Positions 10,439-18,274 of a stretch of DNA of 64,000 bases are shown here, piece by piece. Position numbers and translations under genes: made by a program. This DNA is from Flavobacterium sp. W4I14 (GTDB lineage: Bacteria > Bacteroidota > Bacteroidia > Sphingobacteriales > Sphingobacteriaceae), in the NCBI GenBank assembly GCA_030817875.1, contig JAUSZU010000001.1, positions 1,240,001 through 1,304,000 of the forward strand, in the 5' to 3' direction. How positions within the stretch are numbered: position 1 is the stretch's first letter; the number at the start of each line of letters is the position of its first letter. Under the pieces are notes generated by a model. That model made no database searches. It was not told the DNA's origin and saw only the letters and a program-made list of their open reading frames with translations.

Positions 10439-11335
10439 CTAAAATAAGCTAGGCGAAGCCTGATTAGCCATTACCGGGATTTTTAAATCAGTTCCTACAG
10501 CTTTATTCAGTTTCTCTGTAAAATAGGCGGAAAACAACGGAGAGGAAAGTTCTACATTCTGGTGAACAAAGAAATATAAGTTTTGTAAACCTTGCGCCTT
10601 CCAGCTCACAATTCTTTCAATCCAATCGTCTAAGCGTTTTTTATCTATGTCATCATCGTTTGCGCCAACAAAACGCACAAAGGCGGTGGGCGAAGTTAAA
10701 CGCATATGCAGCATATCTCTTCTCCCCGCAGTATCAACAATAATATTGGCTACACCATTTTCCTGAAATAATTGTGCAAATTCGTTGGCAATGGCCGGAT
10801 TTGAAAACCATTCTTCATTTCTCACTTCAACACCCAAAGGAATTACTTTTGGGAATTCGTTGATTACAATTTTTAGCCTTTCAAAATCTTTAGGTTTAAA
10901 GTTATCGTGCAATTGAAGAAAAGCCATTCCTAATTTATCTTCAAAATTACTGATGGCATCGCAATACTGTTCTACAGGTTCTTTAACGTTGATCAACCTT
11001 TTAAAGTGACTGATGGTATTGGTCAGTTTTGGGAAAAACTTAAAATCTGCAGGTGTTTTTTGTGTCCAGGTGATTACTTGTTCACGGCTTGGCATACCAT
11101 AAAATGTGGCATTAAGCTCAATAGAATTAAATTGAGTAGAATAGTAAGTCAATTCATCCTTAGTTCCTTTTGGATAAAAACCCTTTAAATCGGCCTTGTT
11201 CCATTTGGCGCAACCCACATAGGCCTGGAAAGATTGTTTAGGTTTATTTGCTGCTAAAATTCCTGCTGTTTCAGGAGCATCAGCAGGAAGGGTATAATCT
11301 ATAATAGTTGGGTCTTCTACTTGGCCGAATTTCAT
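10439..11335 (-). CDS. DUF72 (YecE-like) family protein
   Basis: TIM-barrel-like DUF72 protein, 298 residues. The conserved start of the domain (YVGCAKWNKADLKGFYP) follows a ~40-residue N-terminal extension. Typical later motifs are YYSTQFNSIELNATFYG, FKFFPKLTN, FLQLHDNFKP and the MRLTSPTAFVRFVG strand. The function of the family is not established. It has no signal peptide. It is alone on the minus strand, with a small unrelated membrane protein gene upstream. Confidence 0.88.
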   Translation of the reverse strand: MKFGQVEDPTIIDYTLPADAPETAGILAANKPKQSFQAYVGCAKWNKADLKGFYPKGTKDELTYYSTQFNSIELNATFYGMPSREQVITWTQKTPADFKFFPKLTNTISHFKRLINVKEPVEQYCDAISNFEDKLGMAFLQLHDNFKPKDFERLKIVINEFPKVIPLGVEVRNEEWFSNPAIANEFAQLFQENGVANIIVDTAGRRDMLHMRLTSPTAFVRFVGANDDDIDKKRLDDWIERIVSWKAQGLQNLYFFVHQNVELSSPLFSAYFTEKLNKAVGTDLKIPVMANQASPSLF

Positions 11336-11378
11336 GTTGGTCTTTTTTATTTCAAATCAAATATATTGAAATGTCCAG

Positions 11379-11798
11379 CTAATAATCTGTCTTTTTTAAT
11401 TTCTTTAAAAGATATAATGTAAAGATAATATGGGAAAGTAGAGTAAGTGATATCAAATAGAGCAATTCGTTAATTAGGCTGCTATAGGCAATGATGTCTA
11501 TACTTAATCTGTTTTCAAAGTGTTTTATCAATAGATAACCTATATAATAAAAAAAAATAATAGAAAAAATGTAGGCAAAAAATAGCCAGCTTTTTATAAG
11601 CTTACGAAATCTAATTAAGTAAAATAGCGGTAGAATTATATTTAAACAGAGAACTATTAATTGTTTTAAACCTGGAACGGAAATTACAGAGTGCCAACTG
11701 GGAATAATTGAAGTGAAAAAATCACTTGAATACATTAATACCACGAATGCCAAGCAGGATATTAAGATAATTAGAATGATTTTTATAAATATTTTCAT
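11379..11798 (-). CDS. Small multi-pass membrane protein, function unknown
   Basis: A 139-residue protein I do not recognise. It has about four hydrophobic segments: residues 6-28 (starting IKIILIILISCLAFVV), 45-62, 70-90 and 108-130. It ends in a short Lys-rich tail (LKKLKKTDY). It has no visible motif or cysteine pair. The ORF has natural codon use, but it could also be a fast-evolving lineage-specific gene. Confidence 0.6.
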   Translation of the reverse strand: MKIFIKIILIILISCLAFVVLMYSSDFFTSIIPSWHSVISVPGLKQLIVLCLNIILPLFYLIRFRKLIKSWLFFAYIFSIIFFYYIGYLLIKHFENRLSIDIIAYSSLINELLYLISLTLLSHIIFTLYLLKKLKKTDY

Positions 11799-11894
11799 CG
11801 ACCCAAAATTCCCAAATTATTCGTAGATGTAGTCATCCCTGAATTGTTTTATCGCTAAGTTAATAAAGAAAATTGTAAAGGATTCTGCTTAACG

Positions 11895-11992
11895 GTCGTC
11901 ATGCTGAATTTATTTCAGCATCTTTCCTGCTAATAAAGCCCTTGAAATGAATTTACTGTAGCTTTTCGCTGTGCTAAAATTTAGGGTGACGA
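11895..11992. repeat. REP-like intergenic inverted repeat
   Basis: Starts GTCGTCATGCTGAATTTA and contains the local dyad TGCTGAA...TTCAGCA. It closes near 11983-11992 with GGGTGACGA. It belongs to the 'GTCAT...ATGAC' style of spacer repeats in this window. I see no gene in 11799-12132. Confidence 0.5.
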
Positions 11993-12050
11993 AACTAATA
12001 ATAAAACATGAAAGGAATGCCTCTCAAACAACCTTAAGTAAGTATAAAAA

Positions 12051-12082
12051 AATACCCCAGTAAAAAAAACTGAGGTATTTGT
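12051..12082 (-). terminator. Terminator downstream of speA
   Basis: AATACCCCAGT pairs with ACTGAGGTATT around a loop of A residues. Read on the minus strand, the stem is followed by a T-rich run (TATTTTTTTATAC). It lies about 50 bases after the speA stop. Confidence 0.75.
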
Positions 12083-12132
12083 ATGTTGTGATATGTGATT
12101 TTGTTTTTACGTATCTCAAATTGAGAACTGAA

Positions 12133-13521
12133 TTAGTAACCTAGAATCTTCAATACCTGCTTGCTATTTTGTTCTTCTCCAAAAACTTCGAAATTGAAAC
12201 TTTCATCACGGTTTCTGCGGATCAAAACATGTTTCGGGCTTGGCAATAAACAGTGGTGAATACCACCATAACCACTCAATACCTCCTGGTAAGCACCAGT
12301 ATGGAAGAATCCTAAATACTGCACCTTACGCGTTTTTGGCATAAATACACTGTTCATGTGTGCCTCCTGGTTGTAATAATCCTGTCCATCGCAGGTAATA
12401 CCGCCTAAGTTAACCCGTTCATATTCAGCATCCCAATTGTTAATTGGCAATAAAATGTATTTTTGATTTAATGCCCAAACATCAGGTAAATTGGTGATAA
12501 AAGAGCCATCCAGCATTAACCAACGCTCACGGTCATTCTGTTGTTTACGGCCCAATACTTTATAAAGGATACCAGAAGCCTCAGCAACCGTATATTTACC
12601 AAATTCGGTAATAATATCTGGTTCCATTACGTCGTGGATGGCGCAGATTTCTTTAATCCTTTTTACAATTTCGTTTACCATGTATTCGTAATCGAAATCG
12701 AAAACCAACGAATCTTTAAATGGCATACCACCACCAATATCCAAGGTATCTAAATCAGGATTGATTTTTTTGAATTTACAATAAAGCGTTACGTATTTCT
12801 CTAATTCGTTCCAGTAATATGGCGAATCGGTAATACCCGAGTTAATGAAAAAGTGCAATAATTTAACCCTGAAATTTGGGTTGTGAACGATTTTGTTGTT
12901 GTAAAAATCAATAATGTCTTCCATACGTACGCCTAAACGCGAAGTATAGAATTGCGAGTCTGGCTGCTCTTCAGCTGCAATACGGATCCCTAAATTACAA
13001 GGGGTATCAATATCAACCTCATCATCAAAAAGATTAAACTCTTCTTTGTTATCTAAAACCGGGATAATATTGGTATAACCATCATGCAACATATCAATGA
13101 TATATTGTTTGTACTGGTAGGTTTTAAAGCCGTTACAGATAATGGTGGTATCTTTCGTTAACACACCTTTTTTCTCCAGCGCATCAACCATAGGCATATC
13201 GAAAGCCGAAGAAGTTTCCAGGTGGATGTTGTTTTTTAAAGCTTCTTCTACAATATGCTTAAAATGCGAGCTTTTTGTACAGTAGCAATATTTATAATCA
13301 CCACGATAATTGTTCTTTAAAATAGCGGTTTGGAAAAGGATCTTCGCCTGCTGAATCTTCTTGCTCACCATTGGTAAGTACGTGAAACGTAGGGGAGTAC
13401 CGTAGGTTTCGATCATTTCCATCAGGTTTAAATCCTGAAAATATAATTCATCATCTATAACATCGAAACCCTCTTGAGGGAAACCAACACTTAAATCAAG
13501 AAATTCTGAGTAACTCTGCAT
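12133..13521 (-). CDS. speA: PLP-dependent arginine decarboxylase
   Basis: Decarboxylase of the alanine-racemase-fold (Orn/Lys/Arg/DAP decarboxylase) group, 462 residues. In Bacteroidota this family makes agmatine from arginine for polyamine synthesis. The PLP lysine sits in KYCYCTKSSHFKHIV near residue 85. The glycine-rich phosphate-binding loop is DTLDIGGGMPF near residue 260. EFGKYTVAEASG and DGQDYYNQEAH follow later. The length is close to the short bacterial type rather than the ~630-residue E. coli enzyme. Substrate choice (arginine rather than another amino acid) is from family resemblance, supported by nearby arginine genes. Confidence 0.88.
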   Translation of the reverse strand: MQSYSEFLDLSVGFPQEGFDVIDDELYFQDLNLMEMIETYGTPLRFTYLPMVSKKIQQAKILFQTAILKNNYRGDYKYCYCTKSSHFKHIVEEALKNNIHLETSSAFDMPMVDALEKKGVLTKDTTIICNGFKTYQYKQYIIDMLHDGYTNIIPVLDNKEEFNLFDDEVDIDTPCNLGIRIAAEEQPDSQFYTSRLGVRMEDIIDFYNNKIVHNPNFRVKLLHFFINSGITDSPYYWNELEKYVTLYCKFKKINPDLDTLDIGGGMPFKDSLVFDFDYEYMVNEIVKRIKEICAIHDVMEPDIITEFGKYTVAEASGILYKVLGRKQQNDRERWLMLDGSFITNLPDVWALNQKYILLPINNWDAEYERVNLGGITCDGQDYYNQEAHMNSVFMPKTRKVQYLGFFHTGAYQEVLSGYGGIHHCLLPSPKHVLIRRNRDESFNFEVFGEEQNSKQVLKILGY

Positions 13522-13718
13522 TTACTTTTAAATAATTTTTGCAAAAATGTAATTTTAAATCGAGAATTAAACGGTATTGAAAATATTTTTACTGTAAGGA
13601 AACGCTTAGCCTAATTACAAAAAATGCCGACAACTTGTTTTGAATAGAAAGTGAGTGATTCTATTTTGGTAATGATCTGAAAAACAGGGGATAATAATAT
13701 TTGTGAGTTTTAATATTT

Positions 13719-13850
13719 GGAAAGCAGGTTCCTGTTGTTATAGCTTGGGGTTGGCCCTGCTCTCCACTTTACTCGTTGCACTCGTGTTCGTTCCGATCAG
13801 GTTTATTGGGGCTAGGTTAGTGCATCTATTTAAGGTTTAACAGCGAGCGG
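13719..13850. repeat. Intergenic repeat family A, copy 1
   Basis: About 132 bases beginning GGAAAGCAGGTTCCTG and including CTCGTTGCACTCGTGTTCG and a conserved TCAGGTTTATT box, ending near GGTTTAACAGCGAG. Two further copies lie at 14782-14912 and 15001-15130. It contains an AGCAGG...CCTGCT dyad. No gene is seen in 13522-14057. Confidence 0.85.
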
Positions 13851-13911
13851 CGTGATGAATTATGAGTAAATCATTTTATTTGATATTTATAAGGCTATAT
13901 CATAATAGAAT

Positions 13912-14004
13912 TGTCATCCTGAGCCTGTCGAAGGACCTCTTTAAATGTTCGGAAAACGTTTCGATACATTCGTCAGGCTCAGTACAGGCTGGGCTCAACG
14001 TGAC
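13912..14004. repeat. REP-like intergenic repeat, second copy
   Basis: Begins TGTCATCCTGAGCCTGTCGA like the element at 2631. It ends with GGCTCAACGTGACA, so its two ends are partly complementary. Confidence 0.65.
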
Positions 14005-14057
14005 AAGTTCGAATGTAATTACAGCTTAAGGTACAGGCTCTGAAACCAAATAACGTA

Positions 14058-14636
14058 TTATCCTTTGCGGAGGTATTTGGTTAAAATTACAATAGTTTGT
14101 CCTTCAACTTTACCTTCAATCTGTTCGATATTATCATGAACTAATCGGATATTTTTAACTACGGTACCCAACTTAGCGCTCAAAGTTGAGCCTTTAACAT
14201 CTAAAGTTTTAACCAAAACCACGGTATCGCCTTCAAATAAGCGCGTGCCATTGCTGTCCTGATGAAATTCTACGGTTCCTTCTTGCTCGTGGTCGCCGGT
14301 TTTTTTAGCCCAGTCCAAAGTTTCATCTTCAAGGTATAAAATATCCAGGCTATCTGCTGCCCAGCCTTCATTTCTTAGCCTGCTCAACATCCTCCAGGCA
14401 ACAACCTGTACCGGGGCAAATTCCGACCACATGGTTTCTGTTAATATTTTCCAATGATTTGGGGCAAGCTGTTCCGTTTTTTCAATCTGATCTAAGCAGT
14501 TTTTACAAACTAAAATACTGTTATCGCTGTTGGCATTGCTTGTTGGCGGCACTTCGTATACCGATAAATTGGTTTCAGCGGTGCATAATTCGCATTTATT
14601 GCCCGAGCGGGTCTGTAATTCTTGTACTAAAGACAT
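14058..14636 (-). CDS. phnA: PhnA domain protein (YjdM-like)
   Basis: A 192-residue protein with an N-terminal zinc-ribbon-like part (CELCTAETNL...LVCKNCLDQI, four cysteines) and a C-terminal PhnA beta-barrel. The barrel segment runs from about DWAKKTGDHEQEG to the end and carries the conserved FHQDSNGTRLFEGDTVVLVK. The name comes from phosphonate operons, but the protein is not needed for C-P bond cleavage and its role is unclear. The length suits the longer Bacteroidota form. No phosphonate genes are nearby. Confidence 0.88.
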   Translation of the reverse strand: MSLVQELQTRSGNKCELCTAETNLSVYEVPPTSNANSDNSILVCKNCLDQIEKTEQLAPNHWKILTETMWSEFAPVQVVAWRMLSRLRNEGWAADSLDILYLEDETLDWAKKTGDHEQEGTVEFHQDSNGTRLFEGDTVVLVKTLDVKGSTLSAKLGTVVKNIRLVHDNIEQIEGKVEGQTIVILTKYLRKG

Positions 14637-14781
14637 ATTGATATTGGATTTTTGGCGAAAGTAATAAAACTAATCGGAATCGCGCGGATCGTCATTTCGA
14701 CCACAGTGTTCCAAAGGAACTCCTTTGGAGGAGAAATTTTAAAGTTTGGTTTGATAGAAAAAGAATATTTGCTGATCATTA

Positions 14782-14912
14782 GGAAAGCAGGTTACTGTTT
14801 TTATCGGTTCCGGCAACCCTGCTCTTCATTTTACTCCGTTGCACTCGTGTTCATTCCGATCAGGTTTATGTAGCTAGGGGTGTGCTGCTATTTGAGGTTT
14901 AATAGCGAGTGC
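14782..14912. repeat. Intergenic repeat family A, copy 2
   Basis: Same order of boxes as copy 1: GGAAAGCAGGTTACTG, CTGCTCTTCATTTTACTC, GTTGCACTCGTGTTCATTCC, and TTTGAGGTTTAATAGCGAGTG. It shares with copy 3 a preceding TGATCATT. Confidence 0.85.
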
Positions 14913-15000
14913 AATTATGCGAGAGGTTTTCCGTGTTTCTGTGGCAAAATAAAAATGGTTCGTGGAGACACGAGCGAGAAACAATGTTTTCTGATCATTT

Positions 15001-15130
15001 GGAAAGCAGGTTCCTGTTTTTTAGGTTTGGGTTAGTCCTGCTCTTCACATTACTCGTTGCACTCATGTTCGTTTCGATCAGGTTTATTTAAATTAGGGTG
15101 GTGCTGCTATTGGAGTTTTAATAGCGAGTG
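15001..15130. repeat. Intergenic repeat family A, copy 3
   Basis: GGAAAGCAGGTTCCTG, CTGCTCTTCACATTACTC, GTTGCACTCATGTTCG and TTTTAATAGCGAGTGCAT. It lies only 88 bases after copy 2 in the same direction. Short open frames across 14652-15242 arise from these repeats and are not credible genes. Confidence 0.85.
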
Positions 15131-15262
15131 CATCTGTCAGATGGGCTTTCCCTGCGCTCCGAGCTTCCGTGGCAAAAATACAATGGTTCGTGAAGACACC
15201 AACCATTGGCGAGCGAGTGAGGTAATTAGTATATTATTTTAGGAATGACAGGTTAAGATAAA

Positions 15263-15357
15263 TCGTCATTTCGACCGTATTGGAGAAATCTTTAAACTAT
15301 CTAATAAGTACAGTTCAAAGATTTCTCCATTTCGCTGCGCTCCAGTCGAAATGACGA
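15263..15357. repeat. Long imperfect inverted repeat downstream of ctlX
   Basis: TCGTCATTTCGACCG at the left pairs with AGTCGAAATGACGA at the right, and GGAGAAATCTTT pairs with AAAGATTTCTCC inside. It would fold into a near-continuous hairpin on either strand. This is a common Bacteroidota spacer element type and may aid transcript ending of the minus-strand ctlX gene. Confidence 0.7.
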
Positions 15358-15426
15358 CTGATTTTTACAACATTTCATTAATAACTCATTCCCATGATTG
15401 TTGGCTCACCAGCTAATCTTTTATAG

Positions 15427-16344
15427 CTACGATTTACTCGGCAAATGTACCTCAGCCAGCATGCATCTTGCGCTGCCACCGCCGTTTTTTTCGATCGTGT
15501 AAAGCGGTGCATAAATGATCCTGCTATATTGTTCTAATGCAGCAACCTGTTCAGCAGTTAAGGATAAAAAAGCCTGTTCCGACATCACCAATAAACTTTC
15601 GTCATCTGCATTGCTAACTTGTAACATATTGCCTGCAAATTTATTCATCTGTTCCAGGCTGATTTCGATAATTTCTTTGCCAGCCCCTTTTAAACTGGTG
15701 GTTACATTCAATTTCTCTTCAGGATCTCTAATCGAATCCAGGCAGATTACAGCAAAACGATCGCCAATGCACATCATTACATTGGTATGGTAAATCGGGT
15801 AATTTGATCCATCAACGGCCTGGAATACAATTGCGCTATAACCGGAATTTGCACAAAAGGTATCAAGTACGATTTGGTCTGTTCTAACTGATAAACAAGC
15901 ATAAGCAATTTTATTAATCCGATCCAATACCAAACTTCCTGTACCTTCAAGATAAACCTGCTCAAATTCAAAAAAACTGATATCAATTACTATTCTTATA
16001 GAAAATTTCTTTTCCAATATTTTCATAATGTCATCCCGCCGCTCTAACCTGCGGTTTTCAGAAAACATTGGGTAAAGATATACAGAGCCATCTTCGTGGA
16101 AAGAAACCCAATTGTTGGGGAAAATAGAGTCGGGTGTTTCTGGTTCTAAGGTATCGTCTACTACCGTTACATCAATCTGGTTTTTTCTAAGTAAAGTAAC
16201 AAAATCATCAAACTCTTTTAAAGCTTGTACCTGTACGTCGCTTTCGGTAGAGGCAATTTGAAACTTGTTATTTCCCGCCGTTTGCTCGTTGAATTTAAAA
16301 TCAACTGGTCGGATCATGAGGATATGGTTGGTCGTTTGGTTCAT
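15427..16344 (-). CDS. ctlX: CtlX-type citrulline/arginine-modifying hydrolase
   Basis: Amidinotransferase/arginine-deiminase superfamily, 305 residues. The penta-bladed fold motifs are visible: MIRPVDFKFNEQTA at the start, FPNNWVSFHEDG near residue 100, the catalytic His in YHTNVMMCIGDRF near residue 188 and the catalytic Cys in GGGSARCMLAEVH near residue 297. This group is annotated as citrulline utilisation hydrolase; the true reaction here is not proven. The start codon at 16344 lies within an octamer repeat; an internal ATG (MIRPVDF) nine residues later is the alternative. It lies downstream of the arginine deiminase gene on the same strand. Confidence 0.85.
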   Translation of the reverse strand: MNQTTNHILMIRPVDFKFNEQTAGNNKFQIASTESDVQVQALKEFDDFVTLLRKNQIDVTVVDDTLEPETPDSIFPNNWVSFHEDGSVYLYPMFSENRRLERRDDIMKILEKKFSIRIVIDISFFEFEQVYLEGTGSLVLDRINKIAYACLSVRTDQIVLDTFCANSGYSAIVFQAVDGSNYPIYHTNVMMCIGDRFAVICLDSIRDPEEKLNVTTSLKGAGKEIIEISLEQMNKFAGNMLQVSNADDESLLVMSEQAFLSLTAEQVAALEQYSRIIYAPLYTIEKNGGGSARCMLAEVHLPSKS

Positions 16345-16370
16345 TAGTTCAGTAGTTCAATAGTCATTTG
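16339..16370. repeat. Octamer tandem repeat overlapping the ctlX start
   Basis: GTTCATTA, GTTCAGTA, GTTCAATA and GTCATTTG are consecutive. The ctlX start codon (complement of 16342-16344) is inside the first unit. Confidence 0.75.
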
Positions 16371-16396
16371 TTTATAGTCAAGGTTAATCGGTTAGC

Positions 16397-16463
16397 TGGC
16401 GCTAAACGCCAAGCTCCAAACCAGATATTGTGTTAATTGGTTCATTCGTTCACTGGTTCATTA
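16397..16463. repeat. Hairpin box and octamer run
   Basis: TGGCGCTAAACGCCAAGC at 16397-16414 is identical to 1536-1553. It is followed by GTTCATTC, GTTCACTG and GTTCATTA at 16440-16463. Confidence 0.7.
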
Positions 16464-16499
16464 TAAAGTTATCGCTATTTATTATCTGCACCACAACAA

Positions 16500-16530
16500 A
16501 TGAACCAATGGCTAATGAACTATTGAACTA
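16500..16530. repeat. Octamer run overlapping the arginine deiminase stop
   Basis: ATGAACCA, ATGGCTA, ATGAACTA and TTGAACTA form the inverse orientation of the GTTCATTG family. The TAG stop of the deiminase gene (complement of 16520-16522) and its last codons (for LVQ) lie in this run. Confidence 0.65.
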
Positions 16531-17971
16531 AATTATCCCTGAGTATCGGCAAACTCATACAATGGAAACCACCACGTGCACGTGATAATTCTGCCGAAGG
16601 CATTAAAATCAAAGTATCGGTTATGGTTTCGGCATTTACTTTGCCACTTTCTAAATCTTGGATCAAATCTTTCACATCCACCACATTAAAACCGGCAGCT
16701 TTAAAGGCTTCAACGGTTTTATCGTTTCTATCGTAGCCTAAAACAACGCCTTCTTTAATGGCTAAAAGGTTACAAGAGTCAGTCCATTGCTCCCGCGAAT
16801 CGTAAGGGAACTGATTATTTCCGCTGTAGATGATTTTGGTTGGTTCAGTGCTTTTTAAATCGTTCTGGCTAATGTCGTTTAGTAAAGCTTCTACATGTTC
16901 GAAATGTTTCGGCTCCTGTGGATTCGCTTTTGTAAACTGAATAGCTGTGGTAGCTTCCAATTTTTCGGGTTCTTTTAAAAAGTTGATCGGCTCGTAAGGA
17001 TTATATTTGGGCGAATGGGCAATCGAATTCAAAATTACCCAGGTATTGCGTTTAACCTGTGTAAAAACAGTGTCCAGGTGCATATAATCGCGTTTGCTTG
17101 GTATTTTTACAACCGTAACTTTCTCTACCACATCCTGATCGAACAATAATTTAATCGCTTCGTTGGCACCATGTTCAGAGGTTCTTTCGCTACAACCGAT
17201 CAATACATGGTTTGGGCTTACCATCATCACGTCTCCACCTTCTAAAGTGGTGCTGAAAGCAGGTTCATCGCCTGGGCGTAAAAAGTGCATGGTCACATCC
17301 GGAATTTCGAGGATATTATTGCGGTAGTCCTCAAACAAAGGATGGTTAAAGAAAATATAACGCATTAAAAGTGTTTCGCGAACACGGGCTTTTTTTGCCG
17401 GTTTGTTTAACAGGATATGGTTGTTAATCGTTGTACCCACATCCCTGGTGAAAATTAAATTGGGGATGGGTGCAAAAATCATCGTATCGTTGGCCAATGT
17501 TCCGGAGATAAAAATCTCGGCCAACTGCTTTGGATCGGTATTGCTTAATTCCAGCTGAACCTTATAGGTACAGCCTTCAATCGCACAAACAGCAGCAACC
17601 AGTTTTTTACGGATGGATTCGTTCTCCAACATTTCGCTTAACAGGTTCTGAATCTCGATTACCGATTGAGAATTGTGAAAATCGGGGTGGTTGGGTTTGT
17701 AAAAATTACGGTTGGATGCCTCCGAATCTATTTCTGCCAGTTTTCCTTTAATCTTATCAGGATCAAGGAAATACATCAGCAGTTTAATATAATAATCGTA
17801 TTCGCCTTTACGGATGGTATCTAAATGTACAATATCTTCGAAAAGCCAATCTTGTGCCTTAGAGGGTACAACTTTGCCTAATCCACTATCAGGACTATGT
17901 ATTAATAATTTACGCAATCTGCCGATTTCGGTGTTTACGCTCACTTTAAAATTGGGGTTCTGCTCGCTCAT
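16520..17971 (-). CDS. arcA: Arginine deiminase family protein
   Basis: Guanidino-group hydrolase converting arginine to citrulline and ammonia, by family. Visible landmarks: VNTEIGRLRKLLIHSP at the start, FTRDVGTTINNHILL near residue 175, the catalytic His region MHLDTVFTQVKRN near residue 295 and the nucleophilic Cys in GGFHCMSLPI near residue 472. At 483 residues it is longer than classical ArcA (about 410) because of inserted segments, for example around residues 85-110 and 330-370. ctlX lies 175 bases downstream on the same strand. No ornithine carbamoyltransferase or carbamate kinase gene is near, so this is not a full ADI pathway operon. Confidence 0.85.
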   Translation of the reverse strand: MSEQNPNFKVSVNTEIGRLRKLLIHSPDSGLGKVVPSKAQDWLFEDIVHLDTIRKGEYDYYIKLLMYFLDPDKIKGKLAEIDSEASNRNFYKPNHPDFHNSQSVIEIQNLLSEMLENESIRKKLVAAVCAIEGCTYKVQLELSNTDPKQLAEIFISGTLANDTMIFAPIPNLIFTRDVGTTINNHILLNKPAKKARVRETLLMRYIFFNHPLFEDYRNNILEIPDVTMHFLRPGDEPAFSTTLEGGDVMMVSPNHVLIGCSERTSEHGANEAIKLLFDQDVVEKVTVVKIPSKRDYMHLDTVFTQVKRNTWVILNSIAHSPKYNPYEPINFLKEPEKLEATTAIQFTKANPQEPKHFEHVEALLNDISQNDLKSTEPTKIIYSGNNQFPYDSREQWTDSCNLLAIKEGVVLGYDRNDKTVEAFKAAGFNVVDVKDLIQDLESGKVNAETITDTLILMPSAELSRARGGFHCMSLPILRDNLVQ

Positions 17972-18083
17972 AAAAAAGTTAGTTATTGCAAATCTATTAG
18001 AAAAATTCAGATATGAGAATTGAGATGATAGATTTGAGATAGACCAATACGGAGATAGGTTTATTTATTGCACAGAACCAACT

Positions 18084-18180
18084 AAATAAACCTTATTGAA
18101 GCGGCAGCTCCCGATTCCTTCAATCGGGACTATAGCGAAAAGAAGGACTATCAGAGCCGACTGGCACTACTTAGCTTTCC
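18084..18180. repeat. Dispersed spacer repeat family B, copy 1
   Basis: Two boxes, TAAATAAACCTTATTG (18084-18099) and AGCGAAAAGAAGGACT (18134-18149), recur in the same order at 63846-63861 and 63926-63941 (second box with one change). The intervening sequence has a CCCGATTCC...TCGGGA dyad here. No gene is seen in 17972-18274. Confidence 0.65.
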
Positions 18181-18225
18181 AAACCCCTTAAAAAGCTGTG
18201 AAAGTTGAAATTTAAGCTAAAAATC

Positions 18226-18253
18226 TTCGGACTCCGGACTCCCGACTTCGGAC
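18226..18253. repeat. Degenerate heptamer run before argS
   Basis: TTCGGAC, TCCGGAC, TCCCGAC and TTCGGAC are consecutive 7-base units related to the GGACTAT run at 6195. A possible -7 element TATTTTTG (18263-18270) follows, only 4 bases before the argS ATG, which would leave almost no leader. Confidence 0.65.
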
Positions 18254-18274
18254 TTTTTTCTCTATTTTTGGCAC

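Noticed and set aside
14652..15242. Several 60-70 codon frames on the plus strand
   Set aside because: They fall within the family A spacer repeats, change frame between copies and show no conserved protein pattern.
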